From Ramlibacter tataouinensis TTB310 (GTDB taxonomy: Bacteria; Pseudomonadota; Gammaproteobacteria; Burkholderiales; Burkholderiaceae_C), in assembly GCF_000215705.1 (NCBI RefSeq), contig NC_015677.1:2802001-2866000 (forward strand): DNA of 64,000 bases. The letters run 5' to 3'. The notes beneath the pieces were generated by a model. That model was not told the origin of the DNA. It was given only the letters and a program-made list of their open reading frames with translations, and searched no databases. The position numbers and the translations under genes are program-made. Every line of letters starts with the position of its first letter. The first letter of the stretch is position 1. This document shows, piece by piece, positions 10,643 to 21,734 of this stretch.

Positions 10643-11273
10643 TGCCCATGCCCCGCCCGGCCTGGATGCCGCCGTAGTGGTCCTCGCGGATGATGCGCGG
10701 CGTGATCTCGCGCGGCTCGATGGTCACCGGCTGGTAGATCACGCGCTGGCGCTCGGGGTCGTAGCGCATCTCGACATGGCCGGACACGGGGAAGTCCTTG
10801 CGGAACGGGTGGCCGATGAAGCCGTAGTCGGTCAGGATGCGGCGCAGGTCGGCATGTCCCTCGAACACGATGCCGAACAGGTCGAAGGCCTCGCGCTCGA
10901 ACCAGTTGGCCGCGCTCCACAGGCCGGTGATCGAGTCCACCAGGGGCAGCTCGTCGTCGGGTGCGAACACCCGCAGCCGCACGCGCTGGTTCAGGCTCAC
11001 GGACAGCAGGTGCACCACGACCGCGTAGCGCGGGCCGTCCCAGCCGCCGTCGCGGTACTCGGAGTAGTCGATGCCGCACAGGTCCAGCATCTGCTCGAAG
11101 CGGCAGTCCGGCGCGTCGCGCAGCACCTGGGCGGCCTTCAGGTAGTTGGCCGCGGTCACGGTGACGGAGACCTCGGCGAGCTTGAGCTCGATGCGCTTGG
11201 CCAGGGGGCCCAGTGCGGCGGCCAGGGTCTCTTTCAGCGCCGCGGGGTCCACGGCGAAGGGAGTGGTCGTCAT
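10635..11273 (-). CDS. nuoC: NADH-quinone oxidoreductase subunit C
   Basis: This 212-residue 30-kDa-type subunit of the complex I connecting module has the signature [10 protein letters not shown] ([20 protein letters not shown]) near residue 135 and ends with a [20 protein letters not shown] region. It starts at ATG 11273, 5 nt after nuoB, and its 3' end overlaps nuoD. Confidence 0.97.
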   Translation of the reverse strand: MTTTPFAVDPAALKETLAAALGPLAKRIELKLAEVSVTVTAANYLKAAQVLRDAPDCRFEQMLDLCGIDYSEYRDGGWDGPRYAVVVHLLSVSLNQRVRLRVFAPDDELPLVDSITGLWSAANWFEREAFDLFGIVFEGHADLRRILTDYGFIGHPFRKDFPVSGHVEMRYDPERQRVIYQPVTIEPREITPRIIREDHYGGIQAGRGMGNG

Positions 11274-11278
11274 GGTGC

Positions 11279-11758
11279 TTAAGCCCGGGCGATGGTCTGC
11301 GTGCGGCGGATCTTCTGCTGCAGCTGGATGATCCCGTACAGCAGCGCCTCGGCCGTGGGCGGGCAGCCGGGGACGTAGACGTCCACCGGCACGATGCGGT
11401 CGCAGCCGCGCACCACCGAGTAGCTGTAGTGGTAGTAGCCGCCGCCGTTGGCGCAGGAGCCCATGGACAGCACCCAGCGCGGCTCGGGCATCTGGTCGTA
11501 GACCTTGCGCAGCGCCGGCGCCATCTTGTTGCACAGCGTGCCGGCCACGATCATCAGGTCGGACTGGCGCGGGCTGGGGCGGAACAGCATGCCGAAGCGG
11601 TCGATGTCGTAGCGCGCGGCGCCCGCGTGCATCATCTCCACGGCGCAGCAGGCCAGGCCGAAGGTCATGGGCCACAGCGAGCCCGTCTTGGCCCAGTTGA
11701 TGACGCTGTCCACGGTCGTCGTGACGACGCCCTTGTCGAGAATGCCTTGATCAGCCAT
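11279..11758 (-). CDS. nuoB: NADH-quinone oxidoreductase subunit B
   Basis: This 159-residue subunit carries cluster N2, the last iron-sulfur centre before quinone. The ligands C37, C38 (tandem CC in GLACCAVEM), C102 (GSCANGGG) and C132 (VPGCPPTAE) are all present. It lies 34 nt after nuoA. Confidence 0.98.
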   Translation of the reverse strand: MADQGILDKGVVTTTVDSVINWAKTGSLWPMTFGLACCAVEMMHAGAARYDIDRFGMLFRPSPRQSDLMIVAGTLCNKMAPALRKVYDQMPEPRWVLSMGSCANGGGYYHYSYSVVRGCDRIVPVDVYVPGCPPTAEALLYGIIQLQQKIRRTQTIARA

Positions 11759-11792
11759 TGCGAAAAAACCTTTGCTTAGGGCGCGCGGGGAC

Positions 11793-12164
11793 TCACTCCC
11801 ACTCGAGCGCGCCCTTCTTCCATTCGTAGACGAAGCCCACGACCAGGATGCCCAGGAAAACCATCATGGCCCAGAAGCCCACCGGCCCGATCTCCTTGAG
11901 CGCCACGGCCCAGGGGAAGAGGAAGGCGATCTCCAGGTCGAACAGGATGAACAGGATGGCGACGAGGTAGTAGCGCACGTCGAACTTCATGCGCGCATCC
12001 CCGAAGGCCTCGAAGCCCGACTCGTAGGGCGAGTTCTTGGCGGCGTCCGGCTTGTTGAAGCCAGCGGCGCCGGCGAAGAAATAGCCCAGCAGCTGCGGAA
12101 CCACGCCGACCCCGATCCCGACCAGGATGAACAGGAGAACTGGGAGGTACTGGTCTAGGCTCAT
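11793..12164 (-). CDS. nuoA: NADH-quinone oxidoreductase subunit A
   Basis: This 123-residue membrane subunit (ND3 homologue) has three helices and the conserved loop [20 protein letters not shown] between helices 1 and 2. It is the first gene of the nuo operon. Its start lies only 56 nt from the encoded CCA of tRNA-Leu, so operon transcription may come through the tRNA locus or from a promoter around it. Confidence 0.97.
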   Translation of the reverse strand: MSLDQYLPVLLFILVGIGVGVVPQLLGYFFAGAAGFNKPDAAKNSPYESGFEAFGDARMKFDVRYYLVAILFILFDLEIAFLFPWAVALKEIGPVGFWAMMVFLGILVVGFVYEWKKGALEWE

Positions 12165-12187
12165 CTCGGGGCTCTGATCACCGCTTC

Positions 12188-12213
12188 AAGCCCCCGGGCG
12201 CGGCCGGGGGCTC
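12188..12213 (-). terminator. GC-rich stem-loop between tRNA-Leu and nuoA
   Basis: The stem GCCCCCGG / CCGGGGGC (12190-12197 with 12204-12211) encloses a 6-nt loop just downstream of the tRNA. Only a short CTT follows in the minus direction, so it may act as a weak terminator or as a 3' processing signal rather than a full stop before nuoA. Confidence 0.45.
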
Positions 12214-12220
12214 TTGTATC

Positions 12221-12305
12221 TGGTGCCGTCGGCGAGACTCGAACTCGCACAGCTTTCGCCACTACCCCCTCAAGATAGCGTGTCTACCAATTTCACCACG
12301 ACGGC
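12221..12305 (-). tRNA. tRNA-Leu (anticodon GAG)
   Basis: This is an 85-nt gene with encoded CCA. The acceptor arms GCCGTCG and CGACGGC pair fully. The anticodon stem CTATC/GGTAG encloses loop TTGAGGG, giving anticodon GAG at 12269-12271, which reads CUC and CUU. The long variable arm expected for leucine tRNA and the GTTCGAGTC T-loop are present. Its position between secG and nuoA is, from memory, common in Burkholderiales. Confidence 0.96.
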
Positions 12306-12370
12306 GGCGTGTTGCTGCCCGGAAAGCGCCATGAGGCTGCTGGTCTTGTGGCTCTCCGGACAGCCTGAGA

Positions 12371-12406
12371 GTTTACCCTGAAACACGGTCGTTTCTCCCT
12401 GAAACG
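12371..12406. promoter_or_regulatory. Tandem GTTT(n)CCCTGAAAC elements upstream of tRNA-Leu/nuo
   Basis: Two copies of CCCTGAAAC (12376-12384 and 12397-12405) lie exactly 21 bp apart, each preceded by GTTT. The second also forms the inverted repeat CGTTTC-N5-GAAACG. Spacing of two helical turns suggests a protein-binding site. It lies between secG and the tRNA. I recognise no known regulator for it; a secG 3' hairpin is the alternative. Confidence 0.4.
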
Positions 12407-12423
12407 ACACGAGAAACGCGAGC

Positions 12424-12861
12424 CTAGCGCGTGGGGATCTGCCCCGCGCCCGAGGCCGGCGTCGCGGGCGCCGCCGGGACCGCCGCAGCGCCGGGTGCGG
12501 CCGGCGCAGGCGCGGCCGTGCCGGGGATCTGCGCGGCGCCCGAAGCCGCCGGCGCCGGCGTGGGCACGGCAGCGGGCGCGGAGGCCGGTGCACGGTCCAG
12601 CACGCTGCCGGAATCAACCGGGCGCAGGTTGCCGAAGTAGGCCAGCGCCAGCGTGCAGACGAAGAACACGGCGGCCAGCACGGCCGTCGTGCGCGACAGG
12701 AAGTTGGCGCTGCCGGTGGCGCCGAACAGGCTGCCCGAGCCGCCGCTGCCGAAGGCCGCGCCCATGTCGGCGCCCTTGCCGTGCTGGATGAGGATGAGCC
12801 CGATCATGCCCAGCGCCGAGAGCAGCTGGACCGCGAGGATGAGGGTGAGCAGTACGTTCAT
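12424..12861 (-). CDS. secG: Protein-export membrane protein SecG
   Basis: This is the small accessory subunit of the SecYEG translocon. The first 75 residues are the conserved part: helix LLTLILAVQLLSALGMIGLI, then QHGKGADMGAAFGSGGSGSLFGATGSANFLSRTT and a second helix. The remaining 65 residues are an Ala/Pro/Gly-rich tail with repeated (G)AxQIP units, common in betaproteobacterial SecG and probably disordered. It lies 28 nt after tpiA. Confidence 0.96.
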   Translation of the reverse strand: MNVLLTLILAVQLLSALGMIGLILIQHGKGADMGAAFGSGGSGSLFGATGSANFLSRTTAVLAAVFFVCTLALAYFGNLRPVDSGSVLDRAPASAPAAVPTPAPAASGAAQIPGTAAPAPAAPGAAAVPAAPATPASGAGQIPTR

Positions 12862-12889
12862 GTCGTGGTGAGTCCTAATCTGGTGCGCT

Positions 12890-13651
12890 TCAGGCGGTGG
12901 CGGCGCGGGCGGCGGCGATGATCTGCAGGAAATCCGCGGCCTTGAGCGAGGCCCCGCCGATCAGGCCGCCGTCGATGTCCGGCTGGGCCAGCAGGCTGGC
13001 GGCATTGGCGGCGTTCATGCTGCCGCCGTAGAGGATGGCGACGCGGTCGCTGTGCGCGGTGGCCGCCTGCAGCTGCGCGCGCAGCACGGCATGCACCTGC
13101 TGGGCCTGCCCGGGCGTGGCGGTCCGGCCGGTGCCGATGGCCCAGACCGGCTCGTAGGCGACCGCGATCTCGCTGATGCAATGCCCGTTGGCGTGGATCA
13201 CGGCGGCCAGCTGGCGCTTGACCACCGCCTCGGTCTGGCCGGCCTCGCGCTCGGCCAGCGTCTCGCCGACGCAGACGATGGGCGTGATGCCGTGCGCGAG
13301 CGCCGCCTTGGCCTTGTCGGCCACCAGCGCGTCGCTCTCGCCGTGGTACTGGCGGCGCTCGGAATGCCCGACGATGGCGAAACGCACGCCGAACTCCTTG
13401 AGCATGGCGGCCGACACCTCGCCGGTGTAGGCGCCCTGCTCGTGGCGCGAGACGTCCTGCGCGCCGAGCTCGAGCGCCGAGCCGTGGCGCAGCATCTGCA
13501 CCTGCGCCAGGTAGGGCGCCGGCGCGCAGACCGCCACCTGGCAGCCCGCATCGGCACCCATGCCCGCCACCACGGCGCGCACCAGCGCGTCGTTGGCGGC
13601 GATGCCGCCGTTCATCTTCCAGTTGCCGGCGATGAGCTTTTTCTTTTTCAT
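12890..13651 (-). CDS. tpiA: Triosephosphate isomerase
   Basis: This enzyme interconverts dihydroxyacetone phosphate and glyceraldehyde 3-phosphate in glycolysis. The 253-residue length is standard. Catalytic residues are visible: N10/K12 in AGNWKMNG, H96 in IVGHSERR, and E167 in [11 protein letters not shown] with the flexible loop 6. The phosphate-binding GGSMNAAN is near residue 228. The start is ATG 13651; the frame upstream of it is unrelated. It is 2 nt downstream of the quinone oxidoreductase gene. Confidence 0.97.
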   Translation of the reverse strand: MKKKKLIAGNWKMNGGIAANDALVRAVVAGMGADAGCQVAVCAPAPYLAQVQMLRHGSALELGAQDVSRHEQGAYTGEVSAAMLKEFGVRFAIVGHSERRQYHGESDALVADKAKAALAHGITPIVCVGETLAEREAGQTEAVVKRQLAAVIHANGHCISEIAVAYEPVWAIGTGRTATPGQAQQVHAVLRAQLQAATAHSDRVAILYGGSMNAANAASLLAQPDIDGGLIGGASLKAADFLQIIAAARAATA

Positions 13652-13653
13652 GT

Positions 13654-14640
13654 TCACCAGGTGAGGACGATCTTGCCGATGTGCTGGTTGGATTCCATCA
13701 GCGCATGGGCCTGCGCGGCGTCGGCGGCGGCAAAGGTGCCGTGGATCACCGGCTTGATGGCGCCCGCCTCGATCAGCGGCCACACCTTCTCGCGCAGCGC
13801 GGCGGCGATGGCCGCCTTGAAGGCCACCGGCCGCGGCCGCAGCGTGGAGCCGGTGACCGTGAGCCGGCGCCGCAGCACCAGGCCGGCGTTGAATTCGCTC
13901 TTGGCGCCGCCCTGCACGGCGATGATGACCAGCCGCCCGTCCTCGGCCAGGCACTCGACCTCGCGCGCGACGTAGCCGCCGGCCACCATGTCCAGGATGA
14001 CGTCCGGGCCGGCGCCGCCGGTGAGCCGCTTGGCCTCGGCAGCGAAGTCGGCCGTCTTGTAGTTGATGGCGTGGTCGGCCCCCAGCGCCAGGCAGGCCTG
14101 GCACTTGTCGTCGCTGCCGGCGGTGACGATCACCGTGGCCCCAAGGGCCTTGGCCATCTGGATCGCCGTGACGCCGATGCCGCTGGAGCCGCCCTGCACC
14201 AGCAGCGCCTCGCCCGGCTGCAGGCGGCCGCGGTCGAACACGTTGCTCCAGACGGTGAAGAAGGTCTCGGGCAGCGAGGCCGCCTCGACGTCGGACAGGC
14301 CGCGCGGCACCGGCAGGCACTGGCCCACGGGCGCCACGCACAGCTGCGCGTAGCCGCCGCCGGCCACCAGCGCGCAGACGCGGTCGCCGGCCTTGAAGCC
14401 GGCCGCCGCCATCGCCCGGGCGTCGCCGCCGACGATCTCGCCGGCCACTTCCAGCCCCGGGATGTCGGACGCGCCAGGCGGCACCGGGTAGTTGCCGGTG
14501 CGCTGCAGCACGTCCGGACGGTTCACGCCGCTGGCGGCCACGCGCAGCAGCACCTCGCCGGCACCCGCGACGGGGTCGGGACGCTCGGCCAGCCGCAGCA
14601 CCTCGGGGGCGCCGTAGCTGCTGATCTCAACCGCTTTCAT
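13654..14640 (-). CDS. NAD(P)H:quinone oxidoreductase, zinc-free MDR family (PIG3-like)
   Basis: This 328-residue medium-chain dehydrogenase/reductase resembles quinone oxidoreductases of the Qor/PIG3 type. The N-terminal GroES-like domain has [20 protein letters not shown] and [10 protein letters not shown]. The Rossmann motif is [20 protein letters not shown] near residue 140. The cysteine set of zinc alcohol dehydrogenases is missing. Substrate is unknown. It is the first gene of a tpiA-secG group. Confidence 0.88.
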   Translation of the reverse strand: MKAVEISSYGAPEVLRLAERPDPVAGAGEVLLRVAASGVNRPDVLQRTGNYPVPPGASDIPGLEVAGEIVGGDARAMAAAGFKAGDRVCALVAGGGYAQLCVAPVGQCLPVPRGLSDVEAASLPETFFTVWSNVFDRGRLQPGEALLVQGGSSGIGVTAIQMAKALGATVIVTAGSDDKCQACLALGADHAINYKTADFAAEAKRLTGGAGPDVILDMVAGGYVAREVECLAEDGRLVIIAVQGGAKSEFNAGLVLRRRLTVTGSTLRPRPVAFKAAIAAALREKVWPLIEAGAIKPVIHGTFAAADAAQAHALMESNQHIGKIVLTW

Positions 14641-14700
14641 GGTCGTTTCGGCCCGCAGCCCGCCCGCATCGGGCGGGCTGCTGCAGCTTTTGCCGGCGAA

Positions 14701-16932
<2,232 letters not shown>

Positions 16933-16980
16933 GTCCTGACTCTCTCTCGTTGGGAGGAGCGCTGGGAGCGAACACGATGC

Positions 16981-17029
16981 CATTCCATCAGGGGCCGCCA
17001 GCCGGCGGGACCGGGCCCCTGGTGGAATG
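16981..17029 (-). promoter_or_regulatory. Long hairpin in the pnp leader (RNase III/PNPase autoregulation candidate)
   Basis: A 16-bp stem (CATTCCATCAGGGGCC with GGCCCCTGGTGGAATG, one G-T pair) lies 49 nt before the pnp start in the transcribed direction. In enterobacteria a leader hairpin at this place is cut by RNase III and lets PNPase destabilise its own mRNA. The position matches; the mechanism here is inferred. Confidence 0.6.
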
Positions 17030-17067
17030 ACACAGCGCGTATCCGTTCCGTCCTGCTCCGAAATGAA

Positions 17068-17101
17068 ACGCGCCTGAGCTAGCGGGCTAACTCAGGCGCG
17101 T
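17068..17101 (-). terminator. Stem-loop after rpsO, probable (partial) terminator
   Basis: The 11-bp arms ACGCGCCTGAG and CTCAGGCGCGT enclose 12 nt. In the rpsO direction the stem is followed by TTTCATTTC. It lies about 22 nt after the rpsO stop and before the pnp leader hairpin, so it may let part of the transcripts run on into pnp. Confidence 0.65.
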
Positions 17102-17123
17102 CTCGCGTTTTCTTTGCGCGGGC

Positions 17124-17387
17124 TTACTTGCGCAGGCCCAGCTTGCCGATCAGCGCCGTGTAGCGGTCGGCGTCGGCGCCCTTCAGGTAGGCCAGCAGGC
17201 TCTTGCGGCGGTTCACCATGCGCAGCAGGCCGCGGCGGCCGTGGTGGTCCTTGGCATGGGTCTTGAAGTGCGGCGTCAGCTCGTTGATGCGGGCGGTGAG
17301 CAGCGCGACCTGGACTTCCGGGCTGCCGGTGTCGCTGGCCGAGCGGGCGTGGGTCTTGACGACCTCGGCCTTGTTGATGGCGGTCAT
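17124..17387 (-). CDS. rpsO: 30S ribosomal protein S15
   Basis: This 87-residue S15 binds 16S rRNA early in 30S assembly. The family signature [19 protein letters not shown] and [23 protein letters not shown] is complete. The start [10 protein letters not shown] is preceded by AAGGAAA. It stands upstream of pnp on the same strand. Confidence 0.98.
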   Translation of the reverse strand: MTAINKAEVVKTHARSASDTGSPEVQVALLTARINELTPHFKTHAKDHHGRRGLLRMVNRRKSLLAYLKGADADRYTALIGKLGLRK

Positions 17388-17472
17388 GGGGTTTCCTTGA
17401 AAAAATGGTTTTGACTTGCGTTGGCGCTGGAACGGCCCCAACGTGCGCCCTGCCATAGGCAAAGCCCCGGGA

Positions 17473-18384
17473 TTATAGCCGTCCCGCGCCGGGCCGCCGG
17501 CCGGGTGCGCTGGCGCCCAGCAGCACACCGCCCAGCACCAGCGCGCAGCCGGCCAGCTGCCCGGCGCCCAGTACCTCGCCCAGCACCAGGGCCGACAGCG
17601 CCAGCGCTGACACCGGCAGCCAGGCGGTGGTCAGGGCGGCCAGGCCCCCGCTCAGCCGCGCCGCACCGGCGTACCAGAGCCAGAAACCCAGCACCGTAGG
17701 CACCCAGGCGTAGTAGGCGGTGGCCGCCCAGGCCGAGGCAGGCACCTGCAGGCGCCAGGGGCGCTCCAGCAGGGCCGGCAGCAGCGACAGCAGCAGGCCC
17801 AGCGCCGCCATGCTGGACGACAGCGCCAGGGCCGGCAGCGGCTGGCGCAGCCGCTTGTTCAGCAGGATGAACACCGCCTCGCAGCCCACCGCGCCCAGGA
17901 CCAGCAGGTTGCCCAGCCAGGCACCCGGGACAGCCCGGGCCTCGCCCGCCGGCAGGGTGACGACCAGCACCCCGGCCAGCGCCAGGCCCAGGCTGGCGAG
18001 CAGCCGGGGGCCCAGGCGCTCGCGCAGCACCAGCAGCGCGAAACCGGCCGCGACGGCGGGCAAGGTGCCGGCCACCACCCCGGCGTCGGCGCCGCTCGCC
18101 AGGCGCGTGCCCAGCAGCATCAGCACCGTGTAGCCCACGCTGCCCGCCCCGGCCTGGGCGGCCAGGATCGCGGCGTCGTGCCGGCCCGGGCGCGGCCAGC
18201 GGGTGCCGGTGGCTGCCATGAGCACGCAGAACACCGGCAGCGCCAGTGCGAACCGCAGCGCCGTGGCGGTGAACGGCGGCAGTCCCGCCGTCATCAGCTT
18301 GCTGGCCACCACCGTGCTGCCCACCGTCACCATCGCCAGGCTGCACAGCAGCAGGCCGACCGCCGCCCTCGCTCCCACCACCAT
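17473..18384 (-). CDS. EamA/DMT-family permease
   Basis: This 303-residue transporter of the drug/metabolite superfamily is made of two repeated EamA units with about ten membrane helices (for example [20 protein letters not shown] and [20 protein letters not shown] near the end). I chose ATG 18384 because AGGAG lies 8 nt before it; an ATG at 18414 would add ten residues. Such proteins export amino acids or other metabolites; the substrate cannot be told. It is monocistronic in appearance, between rpsO and an aminotransferase. Confidence 0.85.
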   Translation of the reverse strand: MVVGARAAVGLLLCSLAMVTVGSTVVASKLMTAGLPPFTATALRFALALPVFCVLMAATGTRWPRPGRHDAAILAAQAGAGSVGYTVLMLLGTRLASGADAGVVAGTLPAVAAGFALLVLRERLGPRLLASLGLALAGVLVVTLPAGEARAVPGAWLGNLLVLGAVGCEAVFILLNKRLRQPLPALALSSSMAALGLLLSLLPALLERPWRLQVPASAWAATAYYAWVPTVLGFWLWYAGAARLSGGLAALTTAWLPVSALALSALVLGEVLGAGQLAGCALVLGGVLLGASAPGRRPGAGRL

Positions 18385-18463
18385 GGCCCCGCTCCTTCGA
18401 TGCGAAAGCGCCATGCTGCCGCCACGTTGCGCGGCGGTCTTGAACGGGATTGCAGCGCCCGGT

Positions 18464-19687
18464 TCAGTCCAGCCAGCGCCGCAGGCGCTCCACGCCCTGG
18501 CTCAGCCGGTCCAGGTCCCGGGAGGCGAAGCACCAGCGCAGCCAGCCCTGGGCCTCGGGCCCGAAGGCGGTGCCGGGCGCCAGGCCCAGCCCGGCCTCGC
18601 CGACCAGGCGCTTGGCCACCTTCAGCGAATCGCCGCTGCCCTCCAGCTGGAAGAAGGCGTACATGCCGCCGCGGGCTGGCGACACGCGCACCCGGGGCAA
18701 GGCCTGCAGCTGGGGCACCAGGGTGTCGCGGCAGGCCTTCAGGTGGGCCACCACGCGCGGCGTGACCTCGTCGGCGCGGGCCAGGGCGGCCAGGGCCGCG
18801 CGCTGGGTGAACACGCTGGCGCAGGAGGTGTTGAACTCGACCAGCTTGCCCATGGGCTCGGTCATGGCCGGCGGCATCACCAGCCAGCCCAGGCGCCAGC
18901 CGGTCATCAGGAAGCTCTTGGAGAAGCTGTGCGCCACTACCAGCCGGTCGTCGGGCCGGGCGATGTCGAGGAAGCTGGGCGCGCAAGGACCGGCTCCCCC
19001 CGAAGCGCTGCGCGCCTCCCCCCTGAGGGGGGCGCCCGGCTCGGGGCGGCCCAGCGCCGGGCCGGGCGTGTCCTCGTAGTACAGCCGCTCGTACACCTCG
19101 TCCGCCAGGATCCAGGTGCCGGTGGCCCGGCAATGGTCGAGGATGGCCTGCTGCTCGGCGCGGCCGAGGGTCCAGCCGGTCGGGTTGTTGGGCGCGTTCA
19201 CCACCAGCAACCGGGTGGCGGGCGTCACCGCGGCCAGCAGCGCGGGCAAGTCCAGCGTCCAGGCGCCCTGCACCGGCCGCAGCGGCACGGTGCGCAGCCG
19301 GGCGCCCATGATCTGCGGCTGGGCCGTCAGGTTGGGCCACACGGGCGTGACCGCCACCACCTCGTCGCCGGCGTCCACCAGGGCCTGCACCGCCAGCATC
19401 AGCGCGTTGACGCCGCCGGAGGTGACGGCGATGCGGTCGGCGCCCACCGGCCCGTGCAGCGCCGAGGTGTAGCCGGCGATCGCCTGGCGCAGCTCGGGCA
19501 GGCCCAGGTTGTGCGCGTAGAAGGTCTCGCCCTTGTGCAGCGAGTCGATCGCCGCCTGCCGGATGAAATCCGGCGTGACCTCGTCGCTCTCGCCGAACCA
19601 GAAGGCCAGCACGTCGGGCCGGCCCAGGCCGGCGTTGGCCACCTCGCGGATGCGCGAGGCCTCGAGGTCCAGGATGGTCTGTCGCAT
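18464..19687 (-). CDS. Class I/II PLP-dependent aminotransferase with an in-frame repeat insertion
   Basis: This 407-residue fold-type I aminotransferase has NNPTGW near residue 168, ADEVYERLYY, and the PLP lysine K257 in AHSFSKSFLMTGWRLGW. Between the conserved YYED and APSFLDIARPDDR stretches, about residues 211-234 (ALGRPEPGAPLRGEARSASG and a few more) look foreign. They are encoded by a GC-rich palindromic element, yet the frame stays open. Substrate is unknown. The gene is divergent from an Lrp/AsnC regulator, which often controls such neighbours. Start ATG 19687. Confidence 0.88.
   Translation of the reverse strand: MRQTILDLEASRIREVANAGLGRPDVLAFWFGESDEVTPDFIRQAAIDSLHKGETFYAHNLGLPELRQAIAGYTSALHGPVGADRIAVTSGGVNALMLAVQALVDAGDEVVAVTPVWPNLTAQPQIMGARLRTVPLRPVQGAWTLDLPALLAAVTPATRLLVVNAPNNPTGWTLGRAEQQAILDHCRATGTWILADEVYERLYYEDTPGPALGRPEPGAPLRGEARSASGGAGPCAPSFLDIARPDDRLVVAHSFSKSFLMTGWRLGWLVMPPAMTEPMGKLVEFNTSCASVFTQRAALAALARADEVTPRVVAHLKACRDTLVPQLQALPRVRVSPARGGMYAFFQLEGSGDSLKVAKRLVGEAGLGLAPGTAFGPEAQGWLRWCFASRDLDRLSQGVERLRRWLD
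18985..19056. repeat. Palindromic repeat element inside the aminotransferase gene
   Basis: The core CCCCCC-TGA-GGGGGG (19018-19032) is flanked by GAAGCGCTGCGCGCCT and GCGCCCGGCTCGGGGCGGCC. From memory, this pattern is typical of dispersed intergenic elements in Comamonadaceae. Its length, about 72 nt, is a multiple of three, and it adds about 24 codons to the host gene. Exact edges are uncertain by a few bases. Confidence 0.65.
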
Positions 19688-19766
19688 GGAGTGACTGTAA
19701 TTCGGTGTGCGGGAATAATCTTTTCTGCTTTTGCGCCCACGGCCGCTTGCAGGAAAGGACCTTGCC

Positions 19767-20333
19767 ATGCCGCGCCCTTCGACGAAAACCTCGCCCGCAC
19801 CCGCACCCGCACCGGCACCGGCCGCCGTGCGCCGGCACGACGAGCCCGCCGAGCCCGAGCACCGCGGCCTGGACCGCTACGACATCAATATCCTGGCCGA
19901 GCTGCAGCGCGACGCCCGCATCACCAACGCCGAGCTGGCGCAGCGCGTGGGCCTGAGCGCCGCGCCGTGCTGGCGCCGCGTGCGCCGGCTGGAGACCGAG
20001 GGCTACATCGACGGCTACCACGCCAGCGTCAACCGCCAGAAGATCGGCCTGGGCGTGGTGGCCTTCGTGCGCCTGTTCGCCGAGCGCAACACCGGCGAGG
20101 TGACCGAGGAGATCAAGCGCCAGGTGCTGGCCCTGCCCCAGGTGCTGGCCTGCCACCACGTCTCGGGCGAGGGCTCGTTCGAGATCGTCGTGGTCCACAC
20201 CGACCTGGAGGCCTACGCCCGCTTCGTGCGCGAGGTGCTGATCAACCTGCCGCACATCAAGGACCTGCGGACCAGCTTCTCGCTGGGCGAGGTGAAGAAC
20301 CTGCGGCAGCTGCCGCTGGACCACCTGCGCTGA
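19767..20333 (+). CDS. Lrp/AsnC family transcriptional regulator
   Basis: This 188-residue regulator starts with an Ala/Pro-rich low-complexity stretch of about 30 residues. A winged HTH follows (RYDINILAELQRDARITNAE then LAQRVGLSAAPCWRRVRRLE) and then an AsnC/RAM ligand-binding domain containing VLACHHVSGEGSFEIVVVH. RBS AGGAAAGG precedes ATG 19767. It is divergent from the aminotransferase 79 nt away, so it may control it in response to an amino acid; that link is inferred from position only. Confidence 0.93.
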   Translation: MPRPSTKTSPAPAPAPAPAAVRRHDEPAEPEHRGLDRYDINILAELQRDARITNAELAQRVGLSAAPCWRRVRRLETEGYIDGYHASVNRQKIGLGVVAFVRLFAERNTGEVTEEIKRQVLALPQVLACHHVSGEGSFEIVVVHTDLEAYARFVREVLINLPHIKDLRTSFSLGEVKNLRQLPLDHLR

Positions 20334-20336
20334 GGC

Positions 20337-21623
20337 TCAGGCCGCGGGCCGGACCATGCGGCACGAGGACGGCATCTGCGCCTGCTCCGGCGCGATGTCG
20401 CGGATCACCCGGAAGCCGTAGCCCGAGCCTTCCACGTCGAACTTCACGCCCGGCGCGCCCTGCCGGTCCATCACGCCCACCACCAGCGACTGCTGGAACT
20501 GGTGGTCCGCCGCCCGCATCGCGCCTTTCTGGCCGTAGAAATCGAGCGTGACCCGCTCCAGCTGCGCCGCCACCGCGACCGGCTCCATCGTGCCCGCGCG
20601 GTCCAGGGCCTGGGCCAGCGCCTCGACCATCATCTGCATGCGCATGTGCACGTAGTCGTCCTGCGGCTTGGGGAAGCGCTGGCGGAACGCCCGGTAGAAG
20701 GCCTCGCTCTGCGCGGTGGGCAGGTTGGGCAGCCAGTCGGCCGCCGCGATCACGCGGCCCACGCCGGCGTCGCCGATGGCCGCCGGCGCGCCCAGCGCGT
20801 TGCCGTAGAAGGTGTAGAACTTGCCCTCGAAGCCGACCTCGCGCGCCGCCTTCACCAGCAAGGTGAGGTCGTTGCTGAAGTTGCCGGTGACCACCGCGTC
20901 GGCGCCGCTGGCCTTGATCTTGGTCGCGTACGGCGCGAAGTCCTTGATGCGCAGCAGCGGGTGCAGCTCGTCGCCGACGATGCGCACGTCCGGCCGCAGC
21001 AGGCCCAGCTGGCGGCGCGCCTCGCGCAGCACGCCCTGGCCGAAGCTGTAGTCCTGCCCCAGCAGGTAGACCGACTTCACCTGCGCGTCGTCCTTGAGCA
21101 CCCCCATCAGCGCGGTCATGCGCATGTCGGCATGCGCGTCGAAGCGGAAATGCCAGTAGCTGCATTTCTCGTTGGTCAGGACCGGGTCGACCGCGGAGTA
21201 GTTGAGGAACAGGACGCGGCGCTGCGGCTCGCGCTCGTTGTGCCGGTTGACGGCGTCGACCAGCGCCGCGGCCACCGCGGACGAATTGCCCTGCAGGATG
21301 AACTGCGCGCCGTCGTCCAGGGCCGAACGCAGCGCCGACAGCGCCTCCTCGATCTGGCCCTTGCTGTCGTAGCGATCCAGCTGCAGCGGGCGGCGCCGGC
21401 CGTCACGCATGCGCACGCCCCCGCGCTCGTTGACCCGCTCCACCGCCCAGGCCAGGTTGCGGAACACCGCCTCGCCGCCGTTGGCGTTGCCGCCGGACAG
21501 CCCCTCGATCATGGCCAGCTTGACCGGCCCGGCGGCGCCCTGCTGGGCCAGCGCGGCGGCCGGAAGAAATAGCGTTGCCGCCAGCGATTTCAAGACCTCT
21601 CGGCGCAGATTTTTCCCTCTCAT
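20337..21623 (-). CDS. ABC transporter substrate-binding protein, branched-chain amino acid type
   Basis: This 428-residue periplasmic binding protein of the LivJ/K type (peripla_BP_6 family) has signal peptide MRGKNLRREVLKSLAATLFL followed by PAAALA. The mature part starts with VKLAMIEGLSGGNANGGEAV and has the two-lobe fold. No permease or ATPase gene is beside it, so it is an orphan binding protein; similar orphans bind amino acids, urea or aromatic acids. An upstream ATG at 21641 would add six residues. Confidence 0.85.
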   Translation of the reverse strand: MRGKNLRREVLKSLAATLFLPAAALAQQGAAGPVKLAMIEGLSGGNANGGEAVFRNLAWAVERVNERGGVRMRDGRRRPLQLDRYDSKGQIEEALSALRSALDDGAQFILQGNSSAVAAALVDAVNRHNEREPQRRVLFLNYSAVDPVLTNEKCSYWHFRFDAHADMRMTALMGVLKDDAQVKSVYLLGQDYSFGQGVLREARRQLGLLRPDVRIVGDELHPLLRIKDFAPYATKIKASGADAVVTGNFSNDLTLLVKAAREVGFEGKFYTFYGNALGAPAAIGDAGVGRVIAAADWLPNLPTAQSEAFYRAFRQRFPKPQDDYVHMRMQMMVEALAQALDRAGTMEPVAVAAQLERVTLDFYGQKGAMRAADHQFQQSLVVGVMDRQGAPGVKFDVEGSGYGFRVIRDIAPEQAQMPSSCRMVRPAA

Positions 21624-21734
21624 GGAACCCTTGAAAAACATGCCGGCCGGGCACAGATCGTGTCCAGGCGGCGATCGGTGAAAAACGAAAGCCGCGAGTG
21701 TAAGTGAGCCGTTTTTCCATTGAAGGAGATCACC

